From Streptomyces solicavernae (lineage in GTDB: Bacteria; Actinomycetota; Actinomycetes; Streptomycetales; Streptomycetaceae): a stretch of 64,000 bases of DNA. Positions 37,027-44,864 of the stretch are shown in pieces (position 1 is the stretch's first letter; the number at the start of each line of letters is the position of its first letter). The DNA lies in the NCBI RefSeq assembly GCF_029968095.1, contig NZ_JASCIR010000009.1, forward strand, positions 1 to 64,000, read 5' to 3'. The translations under genes were made by a program, and so were the position numbers. The notes below the pieces were generated by a model, which saw only the letters and a program-made list of their open reading frames with translations, did not search any database and was not told the origin of the DNA.

Positions 37027-37075
37027 GCGTCGGCTCCGTGAGGCTCGATCCCCCCGAGCCTCACGGAGCCGACGC
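37027..37075. terminator. Strong bidirectional hairpin, 21-bp perfect stem
   Basis: Positions 37027-37047 and 37055-37075 are exact reverse complements (arm GCGTCGGCTCCGTGAGGCTC plus G) around a seven-base loop. It closes the tetR operon 90 bases after the stop codon. Between the stop and the hairpin, 36940-37020 carries short direct repeats of CGCAGCGAAATCC and CACGCGCGGAC. I see no gene in 36938-37237. Confidence 0.85.
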
Positions 37076-37237
37076 GCCCCCCGTGTCGTCCCCCGTGCCC
37101 TCCCCCGTTCACGTCCGGGGTGCCGCGCCGTTCCGCCGCCCCGTGTCGGCGGTGCCGGCGCTGCGCCCCTTCCGTGCCCCCTACTCTTCCGTCTGCGCAG
37201 GCCGGGGCCCATCCGCGCAACTACTCATCTCGACGCC

Positions 37238-37253
37238 TGAGTACGGATACTCA
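37238..37253 (+). promoter_or_regulatory. Candidate MacR box upstream of the DUF4126 gene
   Basis: TGAGTACGGATACTCA matches the two-arm pattern TGAGTAC-nn-GTACTCA, reported for the S. coelicolor response regulator MacR, at 13 of 14 defined positions. A second overlapping palindrome, ACTCAGACCTGAGT (37249-37262), adds another half-site. It is centred about 63 bases before the GTG at 37309. The macR and macS genes are in this same window at 58458-60375. Confidence 0.6.
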
Positions 37254-37308
37254 GACCTGAGTGCTCGTCCCCAACTCGCGGAGCGCCGCACTGGTTACGA
37301 TCGCGTCC

Positions 37309-37923
37309 GTGTCCGTACTCCCCCTCGTCTTCACGAGCGGCTGGGCCAGCGGCATCAACGCCTACGCGGTGGTGCTCCTGCTCGGCGTCTTCGGTGCGAC
37401 CGGCCTGACCGACGACGTGCCCGAGGCGCTGCAGCGCACCGACGTGCTGTGCGTCGCCGGCGTGCTCTTCCTCTGCGAGGCGGTGGCCGACAAGATCCCG
37501 TACGTCGACTCGGCCTGGGACGCGGTGCACACCGTGATCCGGCCGGTGTCCGGCGCCGTGGTCGGGGCCCTGCTCGCGGGCCAGAGCGGCTCGCTCAGCG
37601 ATCTGGCGGCGGGAGCGGTCGGCGGCTCGACCGCGCTGGCGAGCCATTGCGTGAAGGCCGGCACGCGCATGGCGATCAACACCTCCCCCGAGCCCGCCAG
37701 CAACTTCATGGTCAGCGTGGCCGAGGACCTGGGCGTAGGCGGTCTCGTCTCGTTCGCGATGTTCCATCCGGAGGCGGCCGCGATCACCGCGGCGGCGCTG
37801 CTGCTCATCGGCCTTGTCCTGCTGATCTTCATCGCCCACCGGATCCGCCGCTTCCTGCGCCGCAGGGCCCAGCTCCGCGAGGAGAAGCGCCTCGTGGAAC
37901 GCATGGGCGCACCACCCGGCTGA
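37309..37923 (+). CDS. DUF4126 membrane protein
   Basis: A 204-residue hydrophobic protein with about five helices and the DUF4126 landmarks SGWASGINAYAVVLLLGV, EAVADKIPYVDSAWD and GTRMAINTSPEPASN. GTG at 37309 is preferred: TACGAT at 37296-37301 is seven bases upstream and no Shine-Dalgarno is present, as in leaderless genes. An in-frame GTG at 37261 would add 16 residues. Function is unknown. A MacR-like palindrome lies upstream, so it may belong to the regulon of the MacRS pair. Confidence 0.85.
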   Translation: MSVLPLVFTSGWASGINAYAVVLLLGVFGATGLTDDVPEALQRTDVLCVAGVLFLCEAVADKIPYVDSAWDAVHTVIRPVSGAVVGALLAGQSGSLSDLAAGAVGGSTALASHCVKAGTRMAINTSPEPASNFMVSVAEDLGVGGLVSFAMFHPEAAAITAAALLLIGLVLLIFIAHRIRRFLRRRAQLREEKRLVERMGAPPG

Positions 37924-37987
37924 CCCCGCCGAGGGCCGCGCCTCCGGCGGCCGGGCGTTGTCAGTGGCGGCCGCTAAAGTCCCTGGC

Positions 37988-39469
37988 ATGGCACGGATTG
38001 CGGTGATCGGCGCCGGCATGGGCGCGATGGCGGCCGCTGCCCGGCTGGCCGTGGCAGGCCACCGGGTGGCGGTGTTCGAGCGGACCGAGACGTACGGCGG
38101 CGGGGTCCGCCGCTTCGCGCGCGACGGTTTCGCGTTCGACACGGGCCCCGGCCTGCTCCCGCTCCCCGCGGTCTACCGCGACCTGTTCGTGAAGACCGGC
38201 AAGCAGCCCCTGGAGGAGTGCGTCGAGCTCGTCCAGGTCGACCCGGCCGTGCGGCACGTCTTCGCGGACGGCACGTCCGTCGCGCTGCCGAACGTCTCCC
38301 GCGCGGGCGTAGTCGAGGCGCTGGACGCGGCGTTCGGCGCCCCGGCAGGCGAGCGCTGGGGCGCGTTCCTCAACCGCGCGCGCGACACCTGGGACCGCTG
38401 CCGCCGCCCCCTCCTGGAGGAGCCGTTGTGGCCGAACTGGGAGGTGCTCGCCGAGCGCGATCCGTACCCCGCGGTGCGCAGGAGCGGACTGCTGCGGCGC
38501 AGACCGCCCACCTTCGCCGAGGTGACCCGCCGCGAGCTCGCAGAGCCGCATCTGGTCGCCCTGGTCGAGAGCTCCCTCCTGGCCCACGGCCTCGACCCGC
38601 GTACGACTCCGGCGAGCGCGGCCGTCCTGCCGTACCTGGAGCAGGCCTTCGGCACCTGGTATGTCCGCGGTGGCATAAGGGAGTTGGCGCGCGCGGTGTA
38701 CGAACGGTGCCGCGCGCGGAGGGTGGAGTTCAGCTTCGGCGCGGAGGTCGTCTCGGTCGTCGAGAAGGACGGCCGCGCGGCGGGCGTGGAGCTGGCCGAC
38801 GGCACCCGCGTCGAGGCGGACCACGTGGTGGCGGGCATCGACCCGCTGCGGCTGCAGCAGCTGACCGCCCACCGCCTCCAGGCCGAAGGGGATGTGCAGC
38901 CGGCCGAGGGCGCGGAGCGCAGCGGCGCCCGCTTCACGGTCCTGCTCGCGCTGCGCGGCGCCCGGGAGGCCGGTGCGGTGCACCGCACGGTGGTGCACCC
39001 GGCCGGCCGCAAGGCCGAATTGGACGCCCTGGCCTCCGGCCCGGCCGCCGGGGTGCGGCCGACGGTCACGGTGCTGCGCCCGGGCGACCCGGCGCTGACG
39101 CCCGACGCCGAGCACGAGTCAGTGGTGCTCTCCGCGGTGGCCCCGTCGCGGCAGGTCCTCGCCGACCCGGCCGGGACGCAGGCGTACGCGGACCAGTTGG
39201 TGTCGGCCGCCGAGTCGGCGATACCGGGTCTGCGGGAGCGGATCATCTGGCGCGAGCTGCCGGACGGCCCGCCCGCGAGCGCCGCGCCCCCCGCCCTCGC
39301 AGGCGCCGGCGAGCGGTTCCTGTACCCGTCCAACGCGACGCGGCTGGCGGGGCTCCACCTGGTCGGCGGCTCGGCCCACCCCGGCGGCGGACTGCCGCAC
39401 TCCGGAATGTCCGGGGCGCTGGTCGCCGGCCTGATCGTCGAAGGGCCGGAGTTCCGCGGCTCTCAGTGA
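37988..39469 (+). CDS. FAD-dependent oxidoreductase of the phytoene desaturase (CrtI) family
   Basis: A 493-residue flavoprotein. The FAD-binding loop is IAVIGAGMGAMAAAARLAV, followed by VFERTETYGGGVRRF. The C-terminal CrtI-type closing motif is LVGGSAHPGGGLPHSGMSGALVAGLI. Family members desaturate or isomerise carotenoid-like substrates. No phytoene synthase or other carotenoid gene is nearby, so the substrate is open and a function outside carotenoid synthesis is likely. ATG at 37988 has TAAAGT seven bases before it and no ribosome site, so it looks leaderless. Confidence 0.85.
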   Translation: MARIAVIGAGMGAMAAAARLAVAGHRVAVFERTETYGGGVRRFARDGFAFDTGPGLLPLPAVYRDLFVKTGKQPLEECVELVQVDPAVRHVFADGTSVALPNVSRAGVVEALDAAFGAPAGERWGAFLNRARDTWDRCRRPLLEEPLWPNWEVLAERDPYPAVRRSGLLRRRPPTFAEVTRRELAEPHLVALVESSLLAHGLDPRTTPASAAVLPYLEQAFGTWYVRGGIRELARAVYERCRARRVEFSFGAEVVSVVEKDGRAAGVELADGTRVEADHVVAGIDPLRLQQLTAHRLQAEGDVQPAEGAERSGARFTVLLALRGAREAGAVHRTVVHPAGRKAELDALASGPAAGVRPTVTVLRPGDPALTPDAEHESVVLSAVAPSRQVLADPAGTQAYADQLVSAAESAIPGLRERIIWRELPDGPPASAAPPALAGAGERFLYPSNATRLAGLHLVGGSAHPGGGLPHSGMSGALVAGLIVEGPEFRGSQ

Positions 39470-39542
39470 GCGATGCGGAACTTTGGCCCTGCGGAGCCGA
39501 GTTGACGGCCACGCGCCGCCGACGGCCGCGGCGGCCCGGTGC

Positions 39543-40598
39543 TCAGTAGCGGTACGGCTGCTGCTGCTCGCCGTAACCCGTGTCGTAGCCGCCCTGGCCC
39601 TGGTACGGGTAGGGCTGCTCGGGCGGCAGGTCGGCGCCGCCCTGCAGCTCGTCGCCGGTGCGCTGCTGCGGCACCCAGACACCGCCGGGCGGGGTGTCGG
39701 ACGGATAGGCCGCCGCGTACGGGTCCTGGTAGGCGGGGTCGTAACCCGCCTGCCCCTGCTGGCCGCCGTAGGTGTCGTACTCGGCGTAGCCGCTCTGGCT
39801 GCCGATGTACGGGTCCGAGTAGGCCGCGTACTGCTGCTGGTTGCCGTAGGCGTAGCTCTGCTGGTCGTGCTGGTCGTGCTGGTCGTGCTGGTCGTGCTGG
39901 TCGTGCTGGTCGTGCTGGTTGTAGCCACCCGTGCCGTACGCGTCGTAGCCGAAGCCGGCCGCGCCCCCGCCGGCCGGGGCCGCGGCGGGCGGGGGTGGGA
40001 AGGCCGAGTCCTGGTAGACGCCGTACTGCCCGGTCTCGTCCGGGAGCGGCTCCGGGTTGTACACCGGGGACTGCTGCGGCGGTTCCGGAGCCTGGGCGTC
40101 CGGCGGCCCGGGCGGGAAGTCCTGGAGCGGGGCGGCGGCGAAGGGCTGGGGCTCGTCCGGGGCGGCGGCGAAGGGCTGGGCCTGGTCCGGGGCGGCGGCG
40201 AAGGGCTGGGTCGCGTCCGGGGCGGCGGCGAACGGCTGGTTCCGGTCCGAGGCGTACGCCGGGTCGTACTCCAGGTCCGAGACCTCCAGGGTCGGGTCCT
40301 GGGCGTCGAGGCCCTCGGTCTTGCGGCGGCGGCTCGCGCCGGGGCTGCCGCCGATCGCCCAGCCCGTGGAGAAGCCGCGGCGGAACGAGAGCGTCACATA
40401 GGTCTGACCGACGGCGAACGTGGCGGCGCCGGCCCCGATGACCCAGATCGACGGCAGCAGCACGCCGACGACCACGCCGAGGAAGCCGACGAAGGCGAGC
40501 AGCCGCCAGCGCAGCCGCGCCTTGTACTGCAGCAGCACTTCGCCCAACAACCACAGCGCGACGATTCCGAACGCGATGTAGAGGACCGTCCAGCCCAT
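39543..40598 (-). CDS. Membrane protein with a long Gln/Tyr/Pro/His-rich tail
   Basis: I do not recognise a named family. The first about 85 residues hold two or three membrane helices (MGWTVLYIAFGIVALWLLGE and following). The remaining about 260 residues form a hydrophilic low-complexity tail rich in Gln, Tyr, Pro, Asp and Gly. It contains QPFAAAPD repeats and six consecutive Gln-His-Asp triplets encoded by a 9-bp tandem repeat. ATG at 40598 follows AGGAGAGGGAC. It lies 63 bases downstream of metF in the same direction. The tail looks disordered and may scaffold or phase-separate; that is inference. Confidence 0.78.
   Translation of the reverse strand: MGWTVLYIAFGIVALWLLGEVLLQYKARLRWRLLAFVGFLGVVVGVLLPSIWVIGAGAATFAVGQTYVTLSFRRGFSTGWAIGGSPGASRRRKTEGLDAQDPTLEVSDLEYDPAYASDRNQPFAAAPDATQPFAAAPDQAQPFAAAPDEPQPFAAAPLQDFPPGPPDAQAPEPPQQSPVYNPEPLPDETGQYGVYQDSAFPPPPAAAPAGGGAAGFGYDAYGTGGYNQHDQHDQHDQHDQHDQHDQQSYAYGNQQQYAAYSDPYIGSQSGYAEYDTYGGQQGQAGYDPAYQDPYAAAYPSDTPPGGVWVPQQRTGDELQGGADLPPEQPYPYQGQGGYDTGYGEQQQPYRY
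39861..39914. repeat. 9-bp x6 tandem repeat encoding (Gln-His-Asp)6
   Basis: Six exact copies of CTGGTCGTG run from 39861 to 39914. Read on the minus strand they encode alternating His, Asp and Gln in the tail of the membrane protein at 39543. Exact identity of all copies points to recent or ongoing slippage. Confidence 0.95.
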
Positions 40599-40661
40599 GT
40601 ACGTCCCTCTCCTGCGGCCGCCCGCCCCGCCCCGGTTCGGGCAGGGCCACGGCCTTGAGTT

Positions 40662-41585
40662 TCAGGCCTGCTGTGGGTCGTGCAGGCCCAGGTTCTCGTA
40701 GATCTCCAGCGTCGCCGCGGAGTTGTTCATGGTGATGAAGTGCAGACCTGGCACTCCCTCGGACAGCAGCCGAGCGCTGAACTCCGTCGCGAACTCGATG
40801 CCAATGGAGCGTACAGCCGCCGGATCGTCCTGCGCCGCGAGGATGCGCTCTTTCACATCCTCCGGGAAGACCGCGTTGCTGAGTTCGGCGAACCGGGTCA
40901 GCTGCTTGACGTTCGTGACCGGCACGATCTCCGGAATGATCGGGGTCTCGCAACCCGCGGCCGCGACCCGGTCGCGCAGGCGCAGGTACGCGTCCGCGTC
41001 GAAGAACATCTGTGTGATGGCGTAGTCGGCGCCCGCGCGGCACTTGTCGACGAAGTGCCGGACGTCGGCGTCCCAGTCGTCGGAGCGCGGGTGCATCTCC
41101 GGGAACGCCGCGACGCCCACACAGAAGTTGCCCGAACTCTTGATCAGTTGCACCAGTTCGGCGGCGTAGGTGAGGCCCTGCGGATGCGCGACCCAGTCGC
41201 CCATCGGGTCGCCGGGCGGGTCGCCGCGGACCGCGAGGATGTTCCTGATCCCCGCGTCCGCGTACTGCCCGATGATGTTGCGCAGCTCGGCGATGGAGTG
41301 GTTGACCGCGGTGAGGTGGGCGACCGGGGTGAGCGTGGTGTCGGCGACGATCTGCTGCGCGCCCTTCACGGTGCCCGCCCGGGTGGAACCGCCCGCTCCG
41401 TAGGTCACGGAGATGAAGTCGGGAGCCATCGCCTCGACCCGGCGCAGGGAGTTCCACAGGTTCCGCTCGCCCTTGGGGGATTTCGGGGCGAAGAACTCGA
41501 AGGAGTACGTGGTCTTGCCGGTCGCGAGCATGTCGCGCACGGTGCGTGCGCGGTCCGTCCGGGTGGAAGCAGTGCCTAGGGCCAT
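40662..41585 (-). CDS. metF: Methylenetetrahydrofolate reductase
   Basis: Reduces 5,10-methylenetetrahydrofolate to 5-methyltetrahydrofolate, the methyl donor for methionine synthase. The 307-residue FAD barrel shows [14 protein letters not shown] near the start, [22 protein letters not shown] and [14 protein letters not shown]. All are MetF hallmarks. ATG at 41585 is chosen: TAACCT lies seven bases before it, a TTGGGG box lies 17 further, and there is no good Shine-Dalgarno, so it appears leaderless. The open frame extends to 41696 without conserved sequence. Confidence 0.96.
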   Translation of the reverse strand: MALGTASTRTDRARTVRDMLATGKTTYSFEFFAPKSPKGERNLWNSLRRVEAMAPDFISVTYGAGGSTRAGTVKGAQQIVADTTLTPVAHLTAVNHSIAELRNIIGQYADAGIRNILAVRGDPPGDPMGDWVAHPQGLTYAAELVQLIKSSGNFCVGVAAFPEMHPRSDDWDADVRHFVDKCRAGADYAITQMFFDADAYLRLRDRVAAAGCETPIIPEIVPVTNVKQLTRFAELSNAVFPEDVKERILAAQDDPAAVRSIGIEFATEFSARLLSEGVPGLHFITMNNSAATLEIYENLGLHDPQQA

Positions 41586-41592
41586 ACCTGGC

Positions 41593-41621
41593 AGGTTACT
41601 CAGGGGTTCTCGGCACCCCAA
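41593..41621 (-). promoter_or_regulatory. Leaderless promoter of metF
   Basis: On the minus strand TTGGGG (41616-41621) and TAACCT (41593-41598) are 17 bases apart. The -10 box ends seven bases before the ATG, so transcription should start at or next to the first base of the start codon. Confidence 0.7.
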
Positions 41622-41782
41622 CCAGACCAGGGGAATATGTCCGCAATAGCCGTTTGCCGTCCACCCTTCGGACACTTGTGTGCCTGTTTCGGCCATGGCG
41701 CATCACCGTCAGCCACGCCCTCAGCGCGCGGCCTCAGCGCGCGCCCGCAGTCCGCGGCCTCAGTCCGTGGCAGCCCGTGGTC

Positions 41783-42436
41783 TCAGCCGGCGGCCTCGCG
41801 CAGTCTGCTCGCGAAGTGGGCTGCGGCGGCGCCCGGGTCGTCGGCCTCGGTGAGCGCGCGTACGACGACGACGCGGCGGGCGCCTGCTTCGAGGATCTCG
41901 TCCAGGTTCCCGGCGTCGATCCCGCCGATCGCGAACCAGGGGCGCTCGGTGCCGAGCCCAGCCGTGTACCGCACGAGGTCGAGGCCGGGTGCGTACCGGC
42001 CGGGCTTGGTGGGGGTGGGCCAGCAGGGGCCGGTGCAGAAGTAGTCCACGCCGGGCTGGACGGCGGCCGCGGCGGCCTCGGACTCGGCGTGCGTGGAGCG
42101 GCCGATGAGCGGCTCCTCGCCGATGACGGCCCGCGCCGCGGGCACCGGCAGGTCGCCCTGGCCGAGGTGCAGGACGTCGGCCCCGATGGCGTGGGCGACG
42201 TCCGCCCGGTCGTTCACCGCGAGCAGCTTGCCGTGCCGCTTGCAGGCGTCGGCGAAGACCTGGAGGTGCTCCAGCTCCTCGCCGGCCTCCATGCCCTTGT
42301 CGCGCAGCTGGACGATGTCGACGCCGCCGGCGAGCACCGCGTCCAGGAACGCGGGCAGGTCGCCCTGGGCCTTGCGGGCGTCGGTGCAGAGGTACAGCCG
42401 GGCGTCGGCGAGGGCCTCGCGGGGTGCGCGGGACAT
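41783..42436 (-). CDS. thiE: Thiamine phosphate synthase
   Basis: Couples the pyrimidine diphosphate (HMP-PP) and the thiazole phosphate to thiamine monophosphate. The 217-residue barrel shows [43 protein letters not shown], and [15 protein letters not shown] for the phosphate. ATG at 42436 follows GGGGGAGT. It is not next to the thiO-thiS-thiG operon (2.4 kb away, opposite strand), and I see no TPP riboswitch in front of it. It joins the products of that operon. Confidence 0.95.
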   Translation of the reverse strand: MSRAPREALADARLYLCTDARKAQGDLPAFLDAVLAGGVDIVQLRDKGMEAGEELEHLQVFADACKRHGKLLAVNDRADVAHAIGADVLHLGQGDLPVPAARAVIGEEPLIGRSTHAESEAAAAAVQPGVDYFCTGPCWPTPTKPGRYAPGLDLVRYTAGLGTERPWFAIGGIDAGNLDEILEAGARRVVVVRALTEADDPGAAAAHFASRLREAAG

Positions 42437-42459
42437 GGAAGGACTCCCCCCGTTCTGGT

Positions 42460-42497
42460 GGCGTACGGGCCAGGGCGGGTGCCGTGGCCCGTACGCC
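42460..42497 (-). terminator. Hairpin between the Rv2175c-like gene and thiE
   Basis: GGCGTACGGGCCA (42460-42472) and TGGCCCGTACGCC (42485-42497) are exact reverse complements with a 12-base loop. It lies 92 bases after the upstream gene and 24 bases before the thiE start. It may end the upstream transcript or, as leader RNA, affect thiE. Confidence 0.65.
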
Positions 42498-42588
42498 GTC
42501 GGTTGTCGGATCGGGCGACGAGCGCCCGGGTTCGGTGCAGGCGGCGGGTGCCTGCGTTCGGTTCAGGCGGCCTGCGCCCGGGTTCGAA

Positions 42589-42954
42589 TCAGACGGCGAG
42601 CGCCTGGGCGCGGCGCTTCACTTCCGTGCCGCGATTCTCGCTCAGGGCCTGGGCCGGGGTGCCCGGCAGGGTCGGGTCGGGGGTGAAGAGCCACTCCAGC
42701 ATCTCTTCGTCGTTGAAGCCGTCGTCCCGCAGGAGCGTCAGGGTGCCAGTGAGGCCCTTGACGACCTTGTCCTCGTCGATGAAGGCGGCGGGCACGTGCA
42801 GCGCCCTGTTCTCGCCGCGGCGCACGGCGATCAGCTGGCCTTCCTTGACGAGCTGCCGGACGCGTGTCACCTCGACGCCGAGGAGCTCGGCGATCTCGGG
42901 GAGGTTGAGCCAGGCAGGGACGAGAGCATCGGTCTTTGCGTCAATCTCGGTCAC
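42589..42954 (-). CDS. Rv2175c-family DNA-binding protein
   Basis: A 121-residue protein with an excisionase-like winged helix: LVPAWLNLPEIAELLGVEVTRVRQLVKEGQLIAVRRG in parts, then LHVPAAFIDE, and a C-terminal helical domain ending RRAQALAV. In M. tuberculosis, Rv2175c binds DNA and is phosphorylated by the neighbouring kinase PknL. Here a PASTA kinase lies 4.3 kb away. GTG at 42954 is chosen; CACGCT lies seven bases before it and no Shine-Dalgarno is seen. An in-frame start further up (43017) would add 21 non-conserved residues. Confidence 0.85.
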   Translation of the reverse strand: MTEIDAKTDALVPAWLNLPEIAELLGVEVTRVRQLVKEGQLIAVRRGENRALHVPAAFIDEDKVVKGLTGTLTLLRDDGFNDEEMLEWLFTPDPTLPGTPAQALSENRGTEVKRRAQALAV

Positions 42955-43040
42955 AGGCACAAGCGTGCCATCCCCCACTGACAGTCGGTACCCGGCGCCG
43001 CCGACACGTCCCCCCACAGCCGCCCGACCAGGCGCGACCG

Positions 43041-43116
43041 CCTCACCCCGGCCCGGAACAGGCCCGCCTCACCCCGGCCAGGAACAGGCCAGCCTCACCC
43101 CCCGGCCCGGAACACC
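43041..43116. repeat. Three tandem copies of a 24-26 bp repeat
   Basis: Copies begin at 43041, 43067 and 43093 and share CCTCACCCCGGCCCGGAACA with small changes. They fill the space between the FAD reductase gene end and the Rv2175c-like gene start. Confidence 0.88.
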
Positions 43117-43166
43117 CCGCGGCCCCGGATCCGCCCGGGACCGCGACCGCCTCGCCAGACCCTCCG

Positions 43167-44414
43167 TCAGACCTTCGCCGACTTGAGCGGAACGGCAGGA
43201 TCCGCGACCAGCTCAGCGTCCAGAGCAGCCCCGGACTCGATCAGCTTGCGCCCCTGCGCGAGGTCCCGGGGCCGCCCGACCGCGAGCAGCCCGACCAGGG
43301 CGCCCTCCCGCAGCCAGCACACCGACCAGGCCGGACCGTCCGGGTCCCCGCGCCACACCGTGCGGTCGGCCCCGCTGTGGTCGCCCGCGTACTGCACGAA
43401 GCGGCCGAACTGCTCGGACCAGAAGTAGGGCACCGGGTCGTACGCCGTGGGCTCGGCGCCGACGATGTGCGACGCGACCGTGCGTGGGCCCTGCAGGGCG
43501 TTGTCCCAGTGGTGCACGAGGAGGCGGCGGCCGTACCGGGCCGAGGGGAAGGAGGCGCAGTCGCCGACCGCGTACACGTCGGGGGCCGAGGTGCGCAGGA
43601 AGGCGTCCGCGACCACCGCGCCGTCGGGTCCGGTCTCGATGCCGGAGCCGGCCAGCCAGCGGGTGGCGGGGCGGGCGCCGATGCCGACGACGACGGCGCC
43701 GGCGGGCAGCCGGGTGCCGTCGTCGAGGACGACGACGCCCGGTTCGACGCCTTGCACGCGCGCGTGCGTACGGAGTTCGGCGCCCGCGTCGGCGTACCAG
43801 CGGGCCATGGGGGCGGCGACCTCGGCGGGCAGGGCGCCGGCGAGCGGGCCCTCGGCGGCCTCGACGACGGTGACCCGGCAGCCCGCGTCACGCGCGGCGG
43901 TGGTGAACTCGGCGCCGATCCAGCCCGCGCCGACGACCACGACGGCATGCTGCTCGGCGAGGACCGGACGCAGTCGCTCCGCGTCGTCGAGGGTGCGCAG
44001 GAGGTGCACGCCGGGCACCCCTTCGGCGCCGGGCAGCCGGACGGGCTCGGCTCCGGTGGCGACGACCAGGGTGTCGTAGCCGATCGGGCCACGCACGGCG
44101 TCCAGTTCGTGGTCGGCGGGGCGCAGCCCGGTGATCTCCTCGCCGAGCCGCAGCTCCACGCCGAGCGCCTCGAAGTCGACGTCGAAGGCGGAGCCCTCGG
44201 CCTTGCCGAGCAGAACGGCCTTGGACAGCGGCGGCCGGTCGTACGGCTGGTGGGGCTCGGCCCCGATCAGCGTGACGGAACCGGTGAAGCCCTGTTCGCG
44301 CAGGGCCACGGCGGTCTGTACGCCGGCCATGCCCGCGCCGACGATCACCACGCGGTGCTGCTCCTGGGGGCGCTCGCCCGGCTGGGGGTCGCTCTGCCTC
44401 TGCTGCTCGCTCAC
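43167..44414 (-). CDS. NAD(P)/FAD-dependent ferredoxin-reductase-like oxidoreductase
   Basis: A 415-residue two-dinucleotide-fold flavoprotein. The FAD loop is VVIVGAGMAGVQTAVAL with YDRPPLSKAVLLG after it. The NAD loop is VVVGAGWIGAEFTTAA, and the second FAD motif is VYAVGDCASF. This is the pattern of ferredoxin, rubredoxin or putidaredoxin reductases and related rhodocoxin reductases. The electron acceptor is not encoded nearby. GTG at 44414 follows AAGGTGAT. It is divergent from the thiO operon across a repeat-rich 450-base gap. Confidence 0.9.
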   Translation of the reverse strand: MSEQQRQSDPQPGERPQEQHRVVIVGAGMAGVQTAVALREQGFTGSVTLIGAEPHQPYDRPPLSKAVLLGKAEGSAFDVDFEALGVELRLGEEITGLRPADHELDAVRGPIGYDTLVVATGAEPVRLPGAEGVPGVHLLRTLDDAERLRPVLAEQHAVVVVGAGWIGAEFTTAARDAGCRVTVVEAAEGPLAGALPAEVAAPMARWYADAGAELRTHARVQGVEPGVVVLDDGTRLPAGAVVVGIGARPATRWLAGSGIETGPDGAVVADAFLRTSAPDVYAVGDCASFPSARYGRRLLVHHWDNALQGPRTVASHIVGAEPTAYDPVPYFWSEQFGRFVQYAGDHSGADRTVWRGDPDGPAWSVCWLREGALVGLLAVGRPRDLAQGRKLIESGAALDAELVADPAVPLKSAKV

Positions 44415-44517
44415 CCGATCACCTTAAACAGGTGACGATCAGTCAGGTAGCGGTCCGGCGAAGCTCGCGGCGTGACCTGCTGCACACCGGGCCCGACCGC
44501 GCGCGTGCCCGAAACCA

Positions 44518-44673
44518 CACCGCGCGTGTGCCCGAAGCTGCACCGCGCGTGTCGCCGAAACGCCACGAAGCTGCACCGCGCGTGAGGCCGAAACGCCACC
44601 GAAGCTCCACCGCGCGTGTGGCCGAAACGCCACCGAAGCTCCACCGCGCGTGTGCCGAACCCCACCGCGCGTG
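44518..44673. repeat. Array of CACCGCGCGTG repeats, about 34-bp period
   Basis: CACCGCGCGTG occurs at 44518, 44541, 44574, 44608, 44642 and 44663. Between the middle copies the spacer is also repeated (GCCGAAACGCCACCGAAGCT), giving units of 33-34 bp. The array lies between the divergent FAD reductase and thiO genes, upstream of the riboswitch promoter. I see no gene in 44415-44742. Confidence 0.92.
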
Positions 44674-44718
44674 CACCCTCCCCCGTCGGCCTCCTGCAGG
44701 CCCCGCTCGTCGGCACCC

Positions 44719-44748
44719 TTCAACCGGGCGCGGGCCGCGAGCTAGGGT
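44719..44748 (+). promoter_or_regulatory. Candidate promoter of the thiOSG operon
   Basis: TAGGGT (44743-44748) is a good -10 box. TTCAAC (44719-44724), 18 bases earlier, is a weak -35. The predicted start near 44755 coincides with the beginning of the TPP riboswitch. Confidence 0.55.
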
Positions 44749-44756
44749 GGCGGGAG

Positions 44757-44856
44757 TAACCACTCGCGGGAGCCCGGACGCACCGGGCTGAGAGGGAGGC
44801 TCAGCGCCTCCGACCGTACGAACCTGATCCGGGTCATGCCGGCGAAGGGAGGGGCT
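44757..44856 (+). promoter_or_regulatory. TPP riboswitch (THI element)
   Basis: The conserved core elements are present in order: CGGGCTGAGAGGGAGG (pyrimidine-sensing helix), then GACCGTACGAACCTGATCCG and GGTCATGCCGGCGAAGGGAG (pyrophosphate-sensing helix and closing stem). The end of the element runs into the GGGAGGGG ribosome site of thiO, so thiamine pyrophosphate probably blocks translation. The exact ends are approximate. Confidence 0.93.
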
Positions 44857-44864
44857 GGACGCCC

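Noticed and set aside
37225..38142. 305-codon minus-strand frame opposite the DUF4126 gene
   Set aside because: Composition is shadow-like and it would cover the MacR-like palindrome and the CrtI-like start; DUF4126 motifs support the plus strand.
37988..39469. Carotenoid biosynthesis cluster
   Set aside because: Only the CrtI-like oxidoreductase is present; no synthase, cyclase or prenyltransferase gene lies nearby.
42581..42592. GGTTCGAATCAG, like the T-loop of a tRNA
   Set aside because: The flanks do not form a T-stem, no acceptor, D or anticodon arms fit, and it lies just before and within the last codons of the Rv2175c-like gene.
44518..44673. CRISPR array
   Set aside because: Units are 21-34 bp with repeated spacers rather than unique ones, and no cas genes are present.
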